Shown here one piece after another: positions 1-8,063 of a stretch of DNA of 64,000 nt (its first letter is position 1; each line of letters opens with the position of its first letter). The stretch spans positions 1-64,000 of the forward strand of contig JAFSRI010000053.1 of assembly GCA_017446155.1 (NCBI GenBank), in the 5' to 3' direction. The notes below the pieces were generated by a model. The model was not told where the DNA came from, searched no databases, and worked only from the letters and a program-made list of their open reading frames with translations. This DNA is from Clostridia bacterium (GTDB lineage Bacteria > Bacillota > Clostridia > Oscillospirales > CAG-272). The position numbers were made by a program, and so were the translations under genes.

Positions 1-1
1 A

Positions 2-934
2 AACATGATCACAGGCGCAGCTCAGATGGACGGCGCTATCCTCGTTGTTGCTGCTTCCGACGGCCCGCTTCAGCAGACTCGCGAGCACGTTCTTCTTGCC
101 CGTCAGGTTGGCGTTCCCGCTATCGTAGTTTACCTCAACAAAACAGACCTTGTTGACGACGACGAACTTATCGAGCTCGTTGAGATGGACATCCGTGACC
201 TTCTCAATCAGTACGACTTCCCCGGCGACGATACTCCCATCGTTCGCGGTTCCGCAAGAGATGCTCTCACCAGCACAAGCACCGACATCAACGCTCCCGA
301 ATATGCTTCCATTATCGAGCTTATGAAGGTTGTTGACGAATATATCCCCACTCCTCAGAGAAAATCCGACCTCCCGTTCCTTATGCCTGTTGAAGACGTA
401 TTCTCCATCACAGGTCGTGGTACGGTTGCTACGGGTAGAGTTGAGCGTGGTACAGTTAAAGTAAACGACACAGTTGAAATCGTTGGTCTTTCCGACGAAA
501 AGAGAAGCACCGTTGTTACAGGCGTTGAAATGTTCAAGAAACTTCTTGACCAGGCAGAAGCAGGCGACAACATCGGATGCCTCCTCCGTGGCGTTCAGAA
601 GAATGAAATCGAAAGAGGACAGGTTCTCTGCAAACCCGGTTCCATTCATCCTCACACAAAATTCGTAGGACAGGTTTACGTTCTTACCGAAAAAGAAGGC
701 GGCCGTAAGAAACCCTTCTTCCCGGGATACAGACCTCAGTTCTATTTCAGAACAACAGACGTTACAGGCGTTATCAATCTTCCCGAAGGCGTTGAAATGT
801 GCCGCCCCGGTGATAACGTTGATATGACAGTTGAACTTATCACTCCTATCGCTATCGAAAAGGGACTTAACTTCGCTATTCGTGAAGGCGGCAGAACAGT
901 AGGTTCAGGCGTTGTTGCTGACATCATTGAGTAA
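2..934 (+). CDS. tuf: Elongation factor Tu, 3' part (5' end outside window)
   Basis: EF-Tu delivers aminoacyl-tRNA to the ribosomal A site as a GTP complex. The reading frame is open to the left edge, so the true start and the P-loop lie outside the window; about 310 of the usual ~395-400 residues are present. Seen directly: the tail of the G domain with the guanine-specificity motif NKTD (window residue ~47) followed by the RGSA segment, then domains 2 and 3 with the typical [13 protein letters not shown] and PGDNVDM stretches and a normal C-terminus. The codon choice is strongly biased toward C-ending codons compared with the neighbours, as expected for a highly expressed gene. A strong terminator follows. 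Confidence 0.98.
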   Translation, partial: NMITGAAQMDGAILVVAASDGPLQQTREHVLLARQVGVPAIVVYLNKTDLVDDDELIELVEMDIRDLLNQYDFPGDDTPIVRGSARDALTSTSTDINAPEYASIIELMKVVDEYIPTPQRKSDLPFLMPVEDVFSITGRGTVATGRVERGTVKVNDTVEIVGLSDEKRSTVVTGVEMFKKLLDQAEAGDNIGCLLRGVQKNEIERGQVLCKPGSIHPHTKFVGQVYVLTEKEGGRKKPFFPGYRPQFYFRTTDVTGVINLPEGVEMCRPGDNVDMTVELITPIAIEKGLNFAIREGGRTVGSGVVADIIE

Positions 935-950
935 TTTACTCTAAACTCTT

Positions 951-985
951 TTTCGGGGCGGGTTTCCCGCCCCGAAAATGCATTT
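951..985 (+). terminator. Rho-independent terminator of tuf
   Basis: A perfect 12-bp stem (951-962 with 966-977, arms TTTCGGGGCGGG and CCCGCCCCGAAA, loop TTT) begins 17 bases after the tuf stop. The downstream tract is mixed (ATGCATTTTA), so termination may be less than complete, but the stem is very stable. Confidence 0.85.
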
Positions 986-1008
986 TATCAGGCAAAATAA
1001 AATATAAT

Positions 1009-1113
1009 ATCTTTGGGGAATGGTGTAATTCCATACCGGTGGTATAGCCCACGAGCGCAAGCCGAGCAGGTGAGATTCCTGCGCCGACGGTAAAAGTCCG
1101 GAAGGGAAAAGAT
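1009..1113 (+). promoter_or_regulatory. FMN riboswitch (RFN element)
   Basis: The conserved RFN signatures appear in order: ATCTTTGGGG at the 5' side of P1, ATTCCATACCGGTGGTATAGCCC, GAGC, AGGTGAGATTCCTG, then CCGACGGTAAAAGTCCGGA, closing with AAAGAT. P1 pairs 1009-1014 with 1108-1113. It lies in the leader of ribU, the riboflavin transporter subunit, which is its common target in Firmicutes. FMN binding would lower expression of the transporter. A terminator hairpin follows at 1121-1136. Confidence 0.95.
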
Positions 1114-1120
1114 TGTTTTT

Positions 1121-1142
1121 ATCCCCGCTCGGGGATTTTTCT
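1121..1142 (+). terminator. Riboswitch-controlled terminator before ribU
   Basis: Stem ATCCCC/GGGGAT (1121-1126 with 1131-1136, loop GCTC) followed by a T run, located directly after the FMN aptamer and 37 bases before the ribU start. This is the expected expression platform for transcription attenuation. Confidence 0.85.
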
Positions 1143-1178
1143 TTCCCCTTAAAAATGATGTTTTTGAGGTGAAAAATA

Positions 1179-1769
1179 ATGAAAGATAAAAAAATAAGTG
1201 TAAGAAAAATGACGGTCACCGCGATAATGTCGGCTATATCGGCGGTGCTTATGTTTTTGGAATTCAGCGTGCCGATAGTTCCTTCGTTTTTGAAATTTGA
1301 CTTTTCCGATCTTCCTGCGGTGATAACCGCTTTCGCGGTAGGCCCCGTGTGGGGTGTGATAGTTGAATTGCTCAAAAACCTGATACATCTCCCTTTTACA
1401 CAAACAAGCGGGGTAGGGGAACTTGCGAACTTTATAATAGGAGCGCTACTCGTTTTTCCCGCCGGTCTTGTTTATAAACTGAAAAAAGACAGAGGCGGCG
1501 CGCTTATCGGTTCGCTTTCGGGTGCGTTTGTCGCGGCGCTTGTTAGTGTTCCCGTAAACTATTTTATTACATATCCGTTTTACACGAACTTTATGCCCAT
1601 GGATGCGATAATCGGGGCATATAAAGCAATAGTGCCGGCGGCGGATACGCTTATAAAGGCACTGCTTATATTTAACGTGCCGTTTACTTTTGTAAAGGGA
1701 CTTGTGTGTGTTGTAATAACGTTTGTGGTTTATAAAAAACTATCTCCCGTGATAAAGGGGAAAAAATAA
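1179..1769 (+). CDS. ribU: Riboflavin ECF transporter substrate-binding subunit RibU
   Basis: Integral membrane S component of an energy-coupling factor transporter; in this family it binds riboflavin and works with shared EcfA/EcfA'/EcfT modules encoded elsewhere. The 196-residue protein has about six hydrophobic segments and the N-terminal VRKMTVTAIMSAISAVLMF helix, the LKFDFSDLPAVI segment and the NLIHLPF region typical of RibU. An FMN riboswitch immediately upstream supports riboflavin as the substrate. ATG at 1179 has GAGGTG (1165-1170) as its ribosome binding site. No ECF ATPase genes are nearby, which is usual for group II systems. Confidence 0.93.
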   Translation: MKDKKISVRKMTVTAIMSAISAVLMFLEFSVPIVPSFLKFDFSDLPAVITAFAVGPVWGVIVELLKNLIHLPFTQTSGVGELANFIIGALLVFPAGLVYKLKKDRGGALIGSLSGAFVAALVSVPVNYFITYPFYTNFMPMDAIIGAYKAIVPAADTLIKALLIFNVPFTFVKGLVCVVITFVVYKKLSPVIKGKK

Positions 1770-1834
1770 GAAAAATAAGGTCGTTTGACCGAAAAGATAG
1801 ATTGACGCAAGTGGATAATTGAAAGGAAAATGCG

Positions 1835-2458
1835 ATGAAAAAAATCGTTGTTGCAGCAGTTGCCGTCGCTTTGATAATGGCATTGTTTGCGCTTACTGCT
1901 TGTTCAAATACGACAAATACCGCCGAAGAAGCGGGACAAATTGAGGTTTTAACAAACGAAAAACCGAGCTTGTCAAGAAGAATATGGAACTTTTTCGTCG
2001 AAAAAGTCGGCGCGCGCATAAGCGTTTTCATCTGCTCGATGATACCGTTTATAGAATTGCGCGGAGCGATACCGCTCGGCGCGGGAATGGGACTTAATCC
2101 GTTTCTCTGCTATCTTGTGGCGGTGCTGGGCAATATGCTTCCCGTGCCGTTTATATTGCTGTTCATACGCGCTATTCTTGAATGGATGAAGAAAACGAAA
2201 TTGTTCGGCAAATTTGCACTGTGGCTTGAAAGCAAAGGCGAAAAGAACAAAGACAGAATAACAAAATACGGTTTTTGGGGACTTACGCTGTTTGTTATGA
2301 TACCTCTGCCGGGCACCGGTGCGTGGACGGGATCGCTCGTAGCGGCGATGCTTCATATGCCGTTTTGGCGCGCTATGCTCTCAACGCTCATCGGAGTTAT
2401 GAGCGCGGGAGTTATTATGACGTTTATTTCATACGGAGTGGCGACGATATTCGGATAA
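1835..2458 (+). CDS. COG2426-family membrane protein with N-terminal lipobox
   Basis: Residues ~55-207 match the family annotated as putative small multi-drug export protein (COG2426): a SMIPFIELRGAIPLG segment, further membrane helices, and the LFVMIPLPGTGAWTGSL motif. The transport function of that family is poorly established. What is odd is the N-terminus: a basic start, a hydrophobic stretch and a lipobox-like ALTAC (Cys ~23), followed by a short polar linker rich in T, N and E before the first family helix. This resembles a lipoprotein signal joined in frame to a polytopic protein. A strong AAAGGA binding site precedes ATG 1835, so the extension is probably translated. It follows ribU by 65 bases and may be cotranscribed with it. 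Confidence 0.75.
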   Translation: MKKIVVAAVAVALIMALFALTACSNTTNTAEEAGQIEVLTNEKPSLSRRIWNFFVEKVGARISVFICSMIPFIELRGAIPLGAGMGLNPFLCYLVAVLGNMLPVPFILLFIRAILEWMKKTKLFGKFALWLESKGEKNKDRITKYGFWGLTLFVMIPLPGTGAWTGSLVAAMLHMPFWRAMLSTLIGVMSAGVIMTFISYGVATIFG

Positions 2459-2473
2459 TTTTTATATTACCAC

Positions 2474-2502
2474 TTGAAAAAATACACTGTATGTGATATA
2501 AT
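2474..2502 (+). promoter_or_regulatory. Sigma-A promoter of metK with extended -10
   Basis: TTGAAA (2474-2479), 17-base spacer, TATAAT (2497-2502) preceded by TGA. The predicted start near 2509 coincides with the first base of riboswitch stem P1. Confidence 0.88.
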
Positions 2503-2508
2503 AAATCA

Positions 2509-2592
2509 TCTTATCAAGAGAGGCGGAGGGACTGGCCCTGTGAAGCCCGGCAACCTGCAAATATGCAAGGTGCCAATTCCCGACAGATGAGA
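2509..2592 (+). promoter_or_regulatory. SAM-I (S-box) riboswitch
   Basis: The S-box core is plain: TCTTATCAAGAG, GGCGGAGGGACTGGCCC, GAAGCCCGGCAACC, AAGGTGCCAATTCC and the closing GATGAGA. P1 pairs 2509-2515 with 2586-2592. S-adenosylmethionine binding would favour the terminator downstream and switch off metK, the SAM synthetase gene, as known for Firmicutes. Confidence 0.96.
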
Positions 2593-2612
2593 GCTGAATT
2601 TGCGATCAACTT

Positions 2613-2640
2613 GCCTCGGGACGACCGAGGCAGTTTTTTT
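2613..2640 (+). terminator. SAM riboswitch terminator before metK
   Basis: Perfect 7-bp stem GCCTCGG/CCGAGGC (2613-2619 with 2625-2631) with loop GACGA, followed by AG and a run of seven T. It lies between the aptamer and metK and forms the expression platform. Confidence 0.93.
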
Positions 2641-2679
2641 CGGGACTGTAAGAAATACGAAAAATAAAGGATAAACAAC

Positions 2680-3873
2680 ATGGCAAAAAGATTTTTTGCA
2701 ACCGAATCGGTGACGGAGGGACATCCCGACAAGGTTTGCGACAGAATTTCAGACAGCGTACTTGACGCATTGTTAAAACAAGATCCGCAGGCGAGATGCG
2801 CCTGCGAAAGCGCGGCAACGTCACAAACAGTCGTCGTAATGGGCGAGATCACAACCACGGCTGAGATCGACGTTGAGAGTATCGTTCGCGCTGCGGTGAA
2901 GGACATAGGCTACACAAAAAAAGAATACGGTTTTGACTGTGAGAATTTGAAGTTTTTAAATTTTCTTCATTCTCAATCGCCCGATATTGCGCTCGGAGTG
3001 GATCGATCGCTTGAAGCCAAAGACGGCGAGGGCGACGGGTTTGACATCGGCGCGGGAGATCAGGGGATGATGTTCGGCTATGCAACGAACGAAACGGCGC
3101 GTCTTATGCCGCTGGGATATTCAATAGCTACCGATCTTTCCAAACGTCTTACGAAGGTGAGAAAAGACGGAACGCTTAAATATTTAAGACCCGACGGCAA
3201 AACTCAGGTTACCGTTCAATACGACGGCGACACGCCTGTGCGTCTTGATAACATCGTCGTTTCCACTCAGCACGACCCGGACGTAAGCCAAAAACAGATA
3301 AGAGAAGACGTGATCGAAAACGTCATTCTTCCCATTGTCGATAAAAAGCTCATCGACGTCAACACCAAGATATACGTTAATCCAACCGGAAGATTTGTCA
3401 TCGGCGGTCCCGAGGGCGACAGCGGCCTTACGGGAAGGAAGATTATTGTTGATACATACGGCGGATATTCTCGCCACGGCGGCGGGGCTTTTTCAGGTAA
3501 AGACCCGACAAAAGTTGACAGAAGCGCATGCTATGCGGCAAGATACGCGGCGAAAAATATCGTGGCGGCGGGACTTGCCGACAGGTGCGAAGTTCAGATA
3601 GCTTATGCCATTGGCGTAGCGACCCCACTTTGCATAAACGTAAATACATTCGGCACGGGGAAAACGTCCGACGAGAGAATCGCCGCGGCGCTGAGAGAAA
3701 CCGTTGATTTCCGCCCGGCGGCTATAATCTCATATTTCGGGCTTCGCTCGCCAATTTATGCGCCGCTTTCAGCATACGGTCATTTCGGAAGAGAAGAGCT
3801 CGGTGTTCGTTGGGAGAAAACAGATGTGGCGGCTGTTTTGGCTGACAAGGTCGGCGGAGTAAAAGTAAAATAA
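2680..3873 (+). CDS. metK: S-adenosylmethionine synthetase
   Basis: Makes SAM from methionine and ATP in the cytosol. The 397-residue length is normal for MetK. Visible signatures: [10 protein letters not shown] at the N-terminus (GHPDK ~14-18), the GAGDQG methionine/ATP-binding motif, [18 protein letters not shown] in the middle, and the glycine-rich [16 protein letters not shown] motif. Translation starts at ATG 2680 after AAAGGA. Expression is controlled by the S-box riboswitch and terminator directly upstream, with its own promoter at 2474-2502. Confidence 0.98.
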   Translation: MAKRFFATESVTEGHPDKVCDRISDSVLDALLKQDPQARCACESAATSQTVVVMGEITTTAEIDVESIVRAAVKDIGYTKKEYGFDCENLKFLNFLHSQSPDIALGVDRSLEAKDGEGDGFDIGAGDQGMMFGYATNETARLMPLGYSIATDLSKRLTKVRKDGTLKYLRPDGKTQVTVQYDGDTPVRLDNIVVSTQHDPDVSQKQIREDVIENVILPIVDKKLIDVNTKIYVNPTGRFVIGGPEGDSGLTGRKIIVDTYGGYSRHGGGAFSGKDPTKVDRSACYAARYAAKNIVAAGLADRCEVQIAYAIGVATPLCINVNTFGTGKTSDERIAAALRETVDFRPAAIISYFGLRSPIYAPLSAYGHFGREELGVRWEKTDVAAVLADKVGGVKVK

Positions 3874-3880
3874 AATAACA

Positions 3881-3931
3881 AACGGGCTACCTTTAACATA
3901 TCATATGATAAAAGCAAAAAAGGAGCCCGTT
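3881..3931 (+). promoter_or_regulatory. Long stem that encloses the ribosome binding site of the next gene
   Basis: AACGGGCT (3881-3888) is the exact complement of AGCCCGTT (3924-3931), extended by CCTTT (3890-3894) against AAAGG (3919-3923). The right arm contains the AGGAG ribosome binding site (3921-3925) of the gene starting at 3932. The loop holds a 12-base perfect palindrome TATCATATGATA (3899-3910). If formed in RNA, the stem would hide the binding site. There is no T run, so it is not a simple metK terminator. Confidence 0.6.
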
Positions 3932-4249
3932 ATGACTATTTTTCTTCAAATTTCAGCGATTTGCTGCGGTTTATACGGCGTGTATATGATAATTTGCGCC
4001 GTGCGCTCAATATGGGGCGAGCGGACGCTTATAGAGCACGACTGTATTTTGACCGACCGCGAGATAGTAATTTTCGCTGAGGCAAACACGCTTGAATATC
4101 TTTTGCGCGCGGCTGAGGCTGAACGCAATTTGACAAGCAAGCGGATAGAGGTAAACATCCGCGCATCCGACGCGGACTATTCGGAAAGTCTGTTCATTGC
4201 CAAAGCATTTTGCAAAAAACACTCAAATACAGAGATAAATATTATTTGA
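3932..4249 (+). CDS. Small single-pass membrane protein, unknown function
   Basis: 105 residues. The N-terminal ~25 residues form one hydrophobic helix with a pair of Cys (ISAICCGLYGVYMIICAV), followed by a soluble domain with a hydrophobic beta-like stretch DREIVIFAEA and a helical arginine/glutamate-rich region. I do not recognise a family. ATG 3932 is chosen because AGGAG lies six bases upstream; an in-frame ATG at 3905 has no binding site. It sits between metK and recD2, with recD2 starting 13 bases after its stop, so cotranscription with recD2 is likely. Confidence 0.7.
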   Translation: MTIFLQISAICCGLYGVYMIICAVRSIWGERTLIEHDCILTDREIVIFAEANTLEYLLRAAEAERNLTSKRIEVNIRASDADYSESLFIAKAFCKKHSNTEINII

Positions 4250-4262
4250 AAGGAACGTTTAT

Positions 4263-6482
4263 ATGGAAACACACGGGGAAGAGCTTATAGAGATAAACGG
4301 AACTGTTGAAACGATAATATATCAAAACGAGCAAAACGGATACACCGTGTGTGACTTGTCGCTTAATGACGCGGAGCTGATAACGGCGGTGGGCATTATG
4401 CCGTATTTGTGTGAGGGAGAAACGATTCAGGCTTCCGGCAAATGGACTTCTCACCCGCAGTTCGGCAGGCAGTTTCAAATAGAAGTTTATGAAAAACAAC
4501 TGCCAGCAACCGAAACGGCGATAATGAAATATCTCGCCTCGGGCGCAATTAAGGGCATCGGGCGCGCGATGGCAAAAAAAATTGTTGATAAATACGGGCT
4601 TGACACGTTCGACGTGCTTGAAAACAACCCCGAGTGGCTTTCTGAAATAAGCGGTATTTCGCCTAAAAAAGCGAGAGAAGCCGGGGAAAGTTTCAAAGCG
4701 CAATTCGGAATGAGAACGGTGATGATGTTCTGCCGCGATTATTTCGGGCCGAGTACGTCGGTGAAAATTTATCAAAGGTGGGGGTCGGGCGCTGTCGATA
4801 TAATAAAGCGCAACCCTTATGTTCTTTGCGACGAGATAGGCGGCGTCGGTTTTGAAAAAGCGGACGCTGTCGCGCGTTCTCTCGGTATATCGAGGTCGAG
4901 CAGAGAAAGAATAGGAGCCGGAATAAAGTTTGTTTTGACATATAATGAAAATCAAAACGGGCACACATATTTGCCGATGGACAAGCTGATTGATACGTCA
5001 TGCAGGTTGCTCGGATGTGAAAAAGAAACGGCTGAGGATGAGCTCGGTGCGCTTGTGATGAAAGGGCGGCTGGTGCTTGAAAAAATAGACGGGAGAAAGT
5101 GCATATACACAAAACGTATGCACGACGCAGAGCAATATATCGCACGCAAACTTGACATAATTGAAGAAACGGAACACAAAGTCGACGCGATGAATATTTC
5201 CGCTCTTATCGAAAAAATGCAGATTGAAAACGACATTGTTTACGCTAAACTGCAAAAGAAAGCGATAATAGATTCTATAAACAACGGCGTGTTTGTGTTG
5301 ACGGGCGGTCCCGGAACGGGTAAAACGACGATTTCAAAGGCGATAATACGCATTTTTGAATCGATGGGATTTAAAGTTGCGCTTTGTGCGCCGACGGGAC
5401 GAGCCGCCAAACGAATGAGCGAAGCGACAGGCAGAGAAGCGAAGACGATTCACCGAATGCTTGAAACTCAGCGCAACGGCAACGACGAGTTGATATTTTT
5501 GCGAAATGAAAACGATCCGCTTGACGACGACGTGATAATCGTTGATGAATCGTCGATGATTGACGTTTTTCTTATGGAAGCATTACTTAAAGCGACGCGT
5601 GCGAAAACGAGAATAATATTTATAGGCGACGCAAGCCAGTTGCCGCCTGTGGGACCGGGATATGTTTTCCGTGATATTATTTCATCTGAACGATACAATA
5701 CGGTTGAACTTACACACATTTTCCGCCAAGCAAGGCAGAGCCTTATTGTTACAAACGCGCACGCCGTAAACCACGGCGAACATATTGACTTGACGAGTAA
5801 GGACGGTGACTTTTTCTATCTTCCGAGAACGGACGATATGCAGACGCTTCAAACCGTTGTTGACTTGTGCAAAAAACGTTTGCCGAAAAGCTATGGCGCA
5901 AGCATCTTTAACGGTATACAGGTTATAACTCCTTCCCGAAAAGGCGAATGCGGCACAGAGGCGCTCTGCGCGGCGCTTCAAGCGGCGATAAATCCTCAGG
6001 CGAAAAATTTAAAAGAGCTTAAAAGACAAAACACAGTTTTTCGCGAGGGAGATAAGATAATGCAGGTGAAGAACAACTACGCCGTTGAATGGCAAAAGGA
6101 CGGTGTGGACGGCATGGGTATTTTTAACGGCGACATAGGGGTTATACTTGAAATAGATTATCAAAAAGAAGAAGTGACGATAGATTTCGAGGGCAGAATT
6201 GCAAGGTATGACTTTGCCGCATTTGACGAGGTCGAGCTTGCTTACGCGATAACCGTTCACAAAAGTCAGGGCAGTGAATACCCGATAGTTATTATTCCGC
6301 TTTACAGATATACCCCGAAACTCCTTACGCGCAACCTGCTTTATACGGCTATAACGCGAGCTCAACAGATGGTTATCCTCGTCGGTGACGGTCAGGTCGC
6401 GGACGCGATGGTGGACAACAACCGCCAGACAAAACGCTATACCGGGCTTGAATATATTTTAAGGAGATATGAAGATGAGTAA
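4263..6482 (+). CDS. recD2: RecD2-like ATP-dependent DNA helicase
   Basis: Superfamily 1B 5'-3' DNA helicase of the RecD2/YrrC type, which functions without RecBC in DNA repair and replication-fork maintenance. 739 residues is typical. The N-terminal OB-like region and helix-hairpin-helix repeats (AIKGIGRAMAKKIV and ISGISPKKARE) precede the motor. Motor motifs: Walker A GGPGTGKTT (~347-355), APTGRAAKRM, VDESSMID (~427-434), GDASQLPPVGPG, and the C-terminal VHKSQGSEY (~665) and YTAITRA. ATG 4263 follows GAAAGGAACG. The 3' end overlaps comF. Confidence 0.96.
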   Translation: METHGEELIEINGTVETIIYQNEQNGYTVCDLSLNDAELITAVGIMPYLCEGETIQASGKWTSHPQFGRQFQIEVYEKQLPATETAIMKYLASGAIKGIGRAMAKKIVDKYGLDTFDVLENNPEWLSEISGISPKKAREAGESFKAQFGMRTVMMFCRDYFGPSTSVKIYQRWGSGAVDIIKRNPYVLCDEIGGVGFEKADAVARSLGISRSSRERIGAGIKFVLTYNENQNGHTYLPMDKLIDTSCRLLGCEKETAEDELGALVMKGRLVLEKIDGRKCIYTKRMHDAEQYIARKLDIIEETEHKVDAMNISALIEKMQIENDIVYAKLQKKAIIDSINNGVFVLTGGPGTGKTTISKAIIRIFESMGFKVALCAPTGRAAKRMSEATGREAKTIHRMLETQRNGNDELIFLRNENDPLDDDVIIVDESSMIDVFLMEALLKATRAKTRIIFIGDASQLPPVGPGYVFRDIISSERYNTVELTHIFRQARQSLIVTNAHAVNHGEHIDLTSKDGDFFYLPRTDDMQTLQTVVDLCKKRLPKSYGASIFNGIQVITPSRKGECGTEALCAALQAAINPQAKNLKELKRQNTVFREGDKIMQVKNNYAVEWQKDGVDGMGIFNGDIGVILEIDYQKEEVTIDFEGRIARYDFAAFDEVELAYAITVHKSQGSEYPIVIIPLYRYTPKLLTRNLLYTAITRAQQMVILVGDGQVADAMVDNNRQTKRYTGLEYILRRYEDE

Positions 6483-7182
6483 GTTGCTTTCGCTTTTGTT
6501 TCCGAGAAAATGCTCGCTTTGCGGCACACCTATGGCGGACGCAGGCGAATACGACGCCCTTTGCCCCGACTGTATGCTTAAATATTCAATGTTGTGCGAG
6601 GAAAAGTGTTCGCATTGCGGGCAAAGACAGAAGTATTGCCGTTGCGAGAAAATAGACGGGGCCGAGATAAGCCTTCATTTGTTTGAATTTTCATCGGAGC
6701 TTTCAAGAAATATAATTTATACATTAAAACGAAGAAACGACAAGTATTTGCAGAATTTTCTTGCACGGCAGTTGGCGGGGGAGATCGTGAATACGTTAAA
6801 AGAAGAGTCATGCGGAGAAAAATTTACGATTTCATTTGTGCCGCGAAACCCTGCAAGTGTGCGCGATTTCGGGTTTGACCAATCGAAACTTGTGGCGGAA
6901 AAGATAGCTGCTTTGACGGATATGAGGTGCGCCGGACTTTTTGTTCATGCAAAAAACACAAAGACGCAGAAAGAAATTTCCGCCAAAGACAGAAAAGATA
7001 ACGCGTCAAACAGTTACAGTGCAAAGAACGGCGTCGGAGCCACCGGAACGTTGGTTATTGTTGACGACGTGACAACAAGCGGAAGCACGCTGTCGCGGTG
7101 TGCCTCGCTTGCAAAGGAGATTGGCGCTGAAAAAGTTATGGCGGTGGCGGTTGCCATGACGCCTAAAAAGACCGGGTGGTAA
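6475..7182 (+). CDS. ComF family protein (phosphoribosyltransferase-like)
   Basis: ComF-family proteins help internalise single-stranded DNA in competent bacteria, with a RecA/helicase-linked role in some species. The protein has an N-terminal Cys-rich zinc-binding segment (CSLCG, CPDC, CSHCG, CRC within the first ~60 residues) and a phosphoribosyltransferase fold with the diphosphate motif VDDVTTSGST near the C-terminus. ATG 6475 is preferred to ATG 6469 because AAGGAG (6461-6466) is 8 bases upstream of it. The start overlaps the recD2 stop by 8 bases, so the two are translationally coupled. Whether it serves natural competence here cannot be judged from this window. Confidence 0.9.
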   Translation: MSKLLSLLFPRKCSLCGTPMADAGEYDALCPDCMLKYSMLCEEKCSHCGQRQKYCRCEKIDGAEISLHLFEFSSELSRNIIYTLKRRNDKYLQNFLARQLAGEIVNTLKEESCGEKFTISFVPRNPASVRDFGFDQSKLVAEKIAALTDMRCAGLFVHAKNTKTQKEISAKDRKDNASNSYSAKNGVGATGTLVIVDDVTTSGSTLSRCASLAKEIGAEKVMAVAVAMTPKKTGW

Positions 7183-7184
7183 AA

Positions 7185-8063
7185 ATGAAAAACGCAATTA
7201 AAAAAGTAAGCCGCAAGCGGATTTGGCTTATACTGTTGATATGCGCCATAATCATTATTTTCCCGTTGGGAATGTTTGTTGTGGCAAGGTATCGTTTTTG
7301 GGTGGTTTATGGAATTTTAGATTCGCTGAGGAAAGGCGAAAATGGACTTTTGAGCAAGGCGGAATATTCGGAAGAGCAGTTGAGAAAAGTCGGGATAGAG
7401 AATGATGAAAGTGTAAAATACAGCAATATAATGTGGATTGTAAACGCTTCAAATCCCACCCCCGACGATATTCCGTTTATATGTGAGGTAAGTGAAAACG
7501 TTTCGCTCAATTCCAACATAAAGGCAGACATTGACAAGCTTTTTTGTGATGTGAAAGAATTGTTCGGAAACGAACTTATAATTACAAGCGCATATAGAAC
7601 GCGCGATTTTCAAGCGGCGATTTATAAAACTAACCCCTATGCCGTTCCCGCCGGGACGAGCGAGCATGAAACGGGACTTGCGGCAGATCTTAAAATCGAC
7701 GGGTATGCGCAAAAGCGGTTCGTTCTTTCAAAAGTCGGCAGATGGGTGAACGAAAATGCATATAAATACGGCTTTATCATAAGATACCCGTTTTGGGGCG
7801 AGGACAAGACGGGCGTGGAGTATGAGCCGTGGCATATAAGATATGTGGGATTTCCACACGCGCAGATAATACATCGCTCGCACATAACGCTTGAAGAATA
7901 TGTCGAGTCGTTCATACCCGGCGAGTTTTACACATTCCAAAACTATGTTATCTCTCGTCAAACAGCAAAAGACGGGGAGCTTGTTTTCCCGGAAAACTTC
8001 ACCGACATAAACGTTTCACCCGACAATATGGGCGGGTGGTTCATTTGGGGTATGGCGAAATGA
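7185..8063 (+). CDS. VanY-type D-Ala-D-Ala carboxypeptidase, membrane anchored
   Basis: Trims the terminal D-alanine of peptidoglycan pentapeptides, outside the membrane. One N-terminal transmembrane helix (~11-32) is followed by an extracellular domain with the peptidase M15/VanY signatures: ITSAYRTRDFQ, SEHETGLAADL (zinc ligands His and Asp) and EPWHIRYVG (catalytic Glu and third ligand His). About 60 residues follow the last motif. ATG 7185 is chosen over GTG 7176 because GGGTGG sits just upstream; the gene begins 2 bases after the comF stop. It ends with an ATGA overlap with the ROK gene. Confidence 0.88.
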   Translation: MKNAIKKVSRKRIWLILLICAIIIIFPLGMFVVARYRFWVVYGILDSLRKGENGLLSKAEYSEEQLRKVGIENDESVKYSNIMWIVNASNPTPDDIPFICEVSENVSLNSNIKADIDKLFCDVKELFGNELIITSAYRTRDFQAAIYKTNPYAVPAGTSEHETGLAADLKIDGYAQKRFVLSKVGRWVNENAYKYGFIIRYPFWGEDKTGVEYEPWHIRYVGFPHAQIIHRSHITLEEYVESFIPGEFYTFQNYVISRQTAKDGELVFPENFTDINVSPDNMGGWFIWGMAK

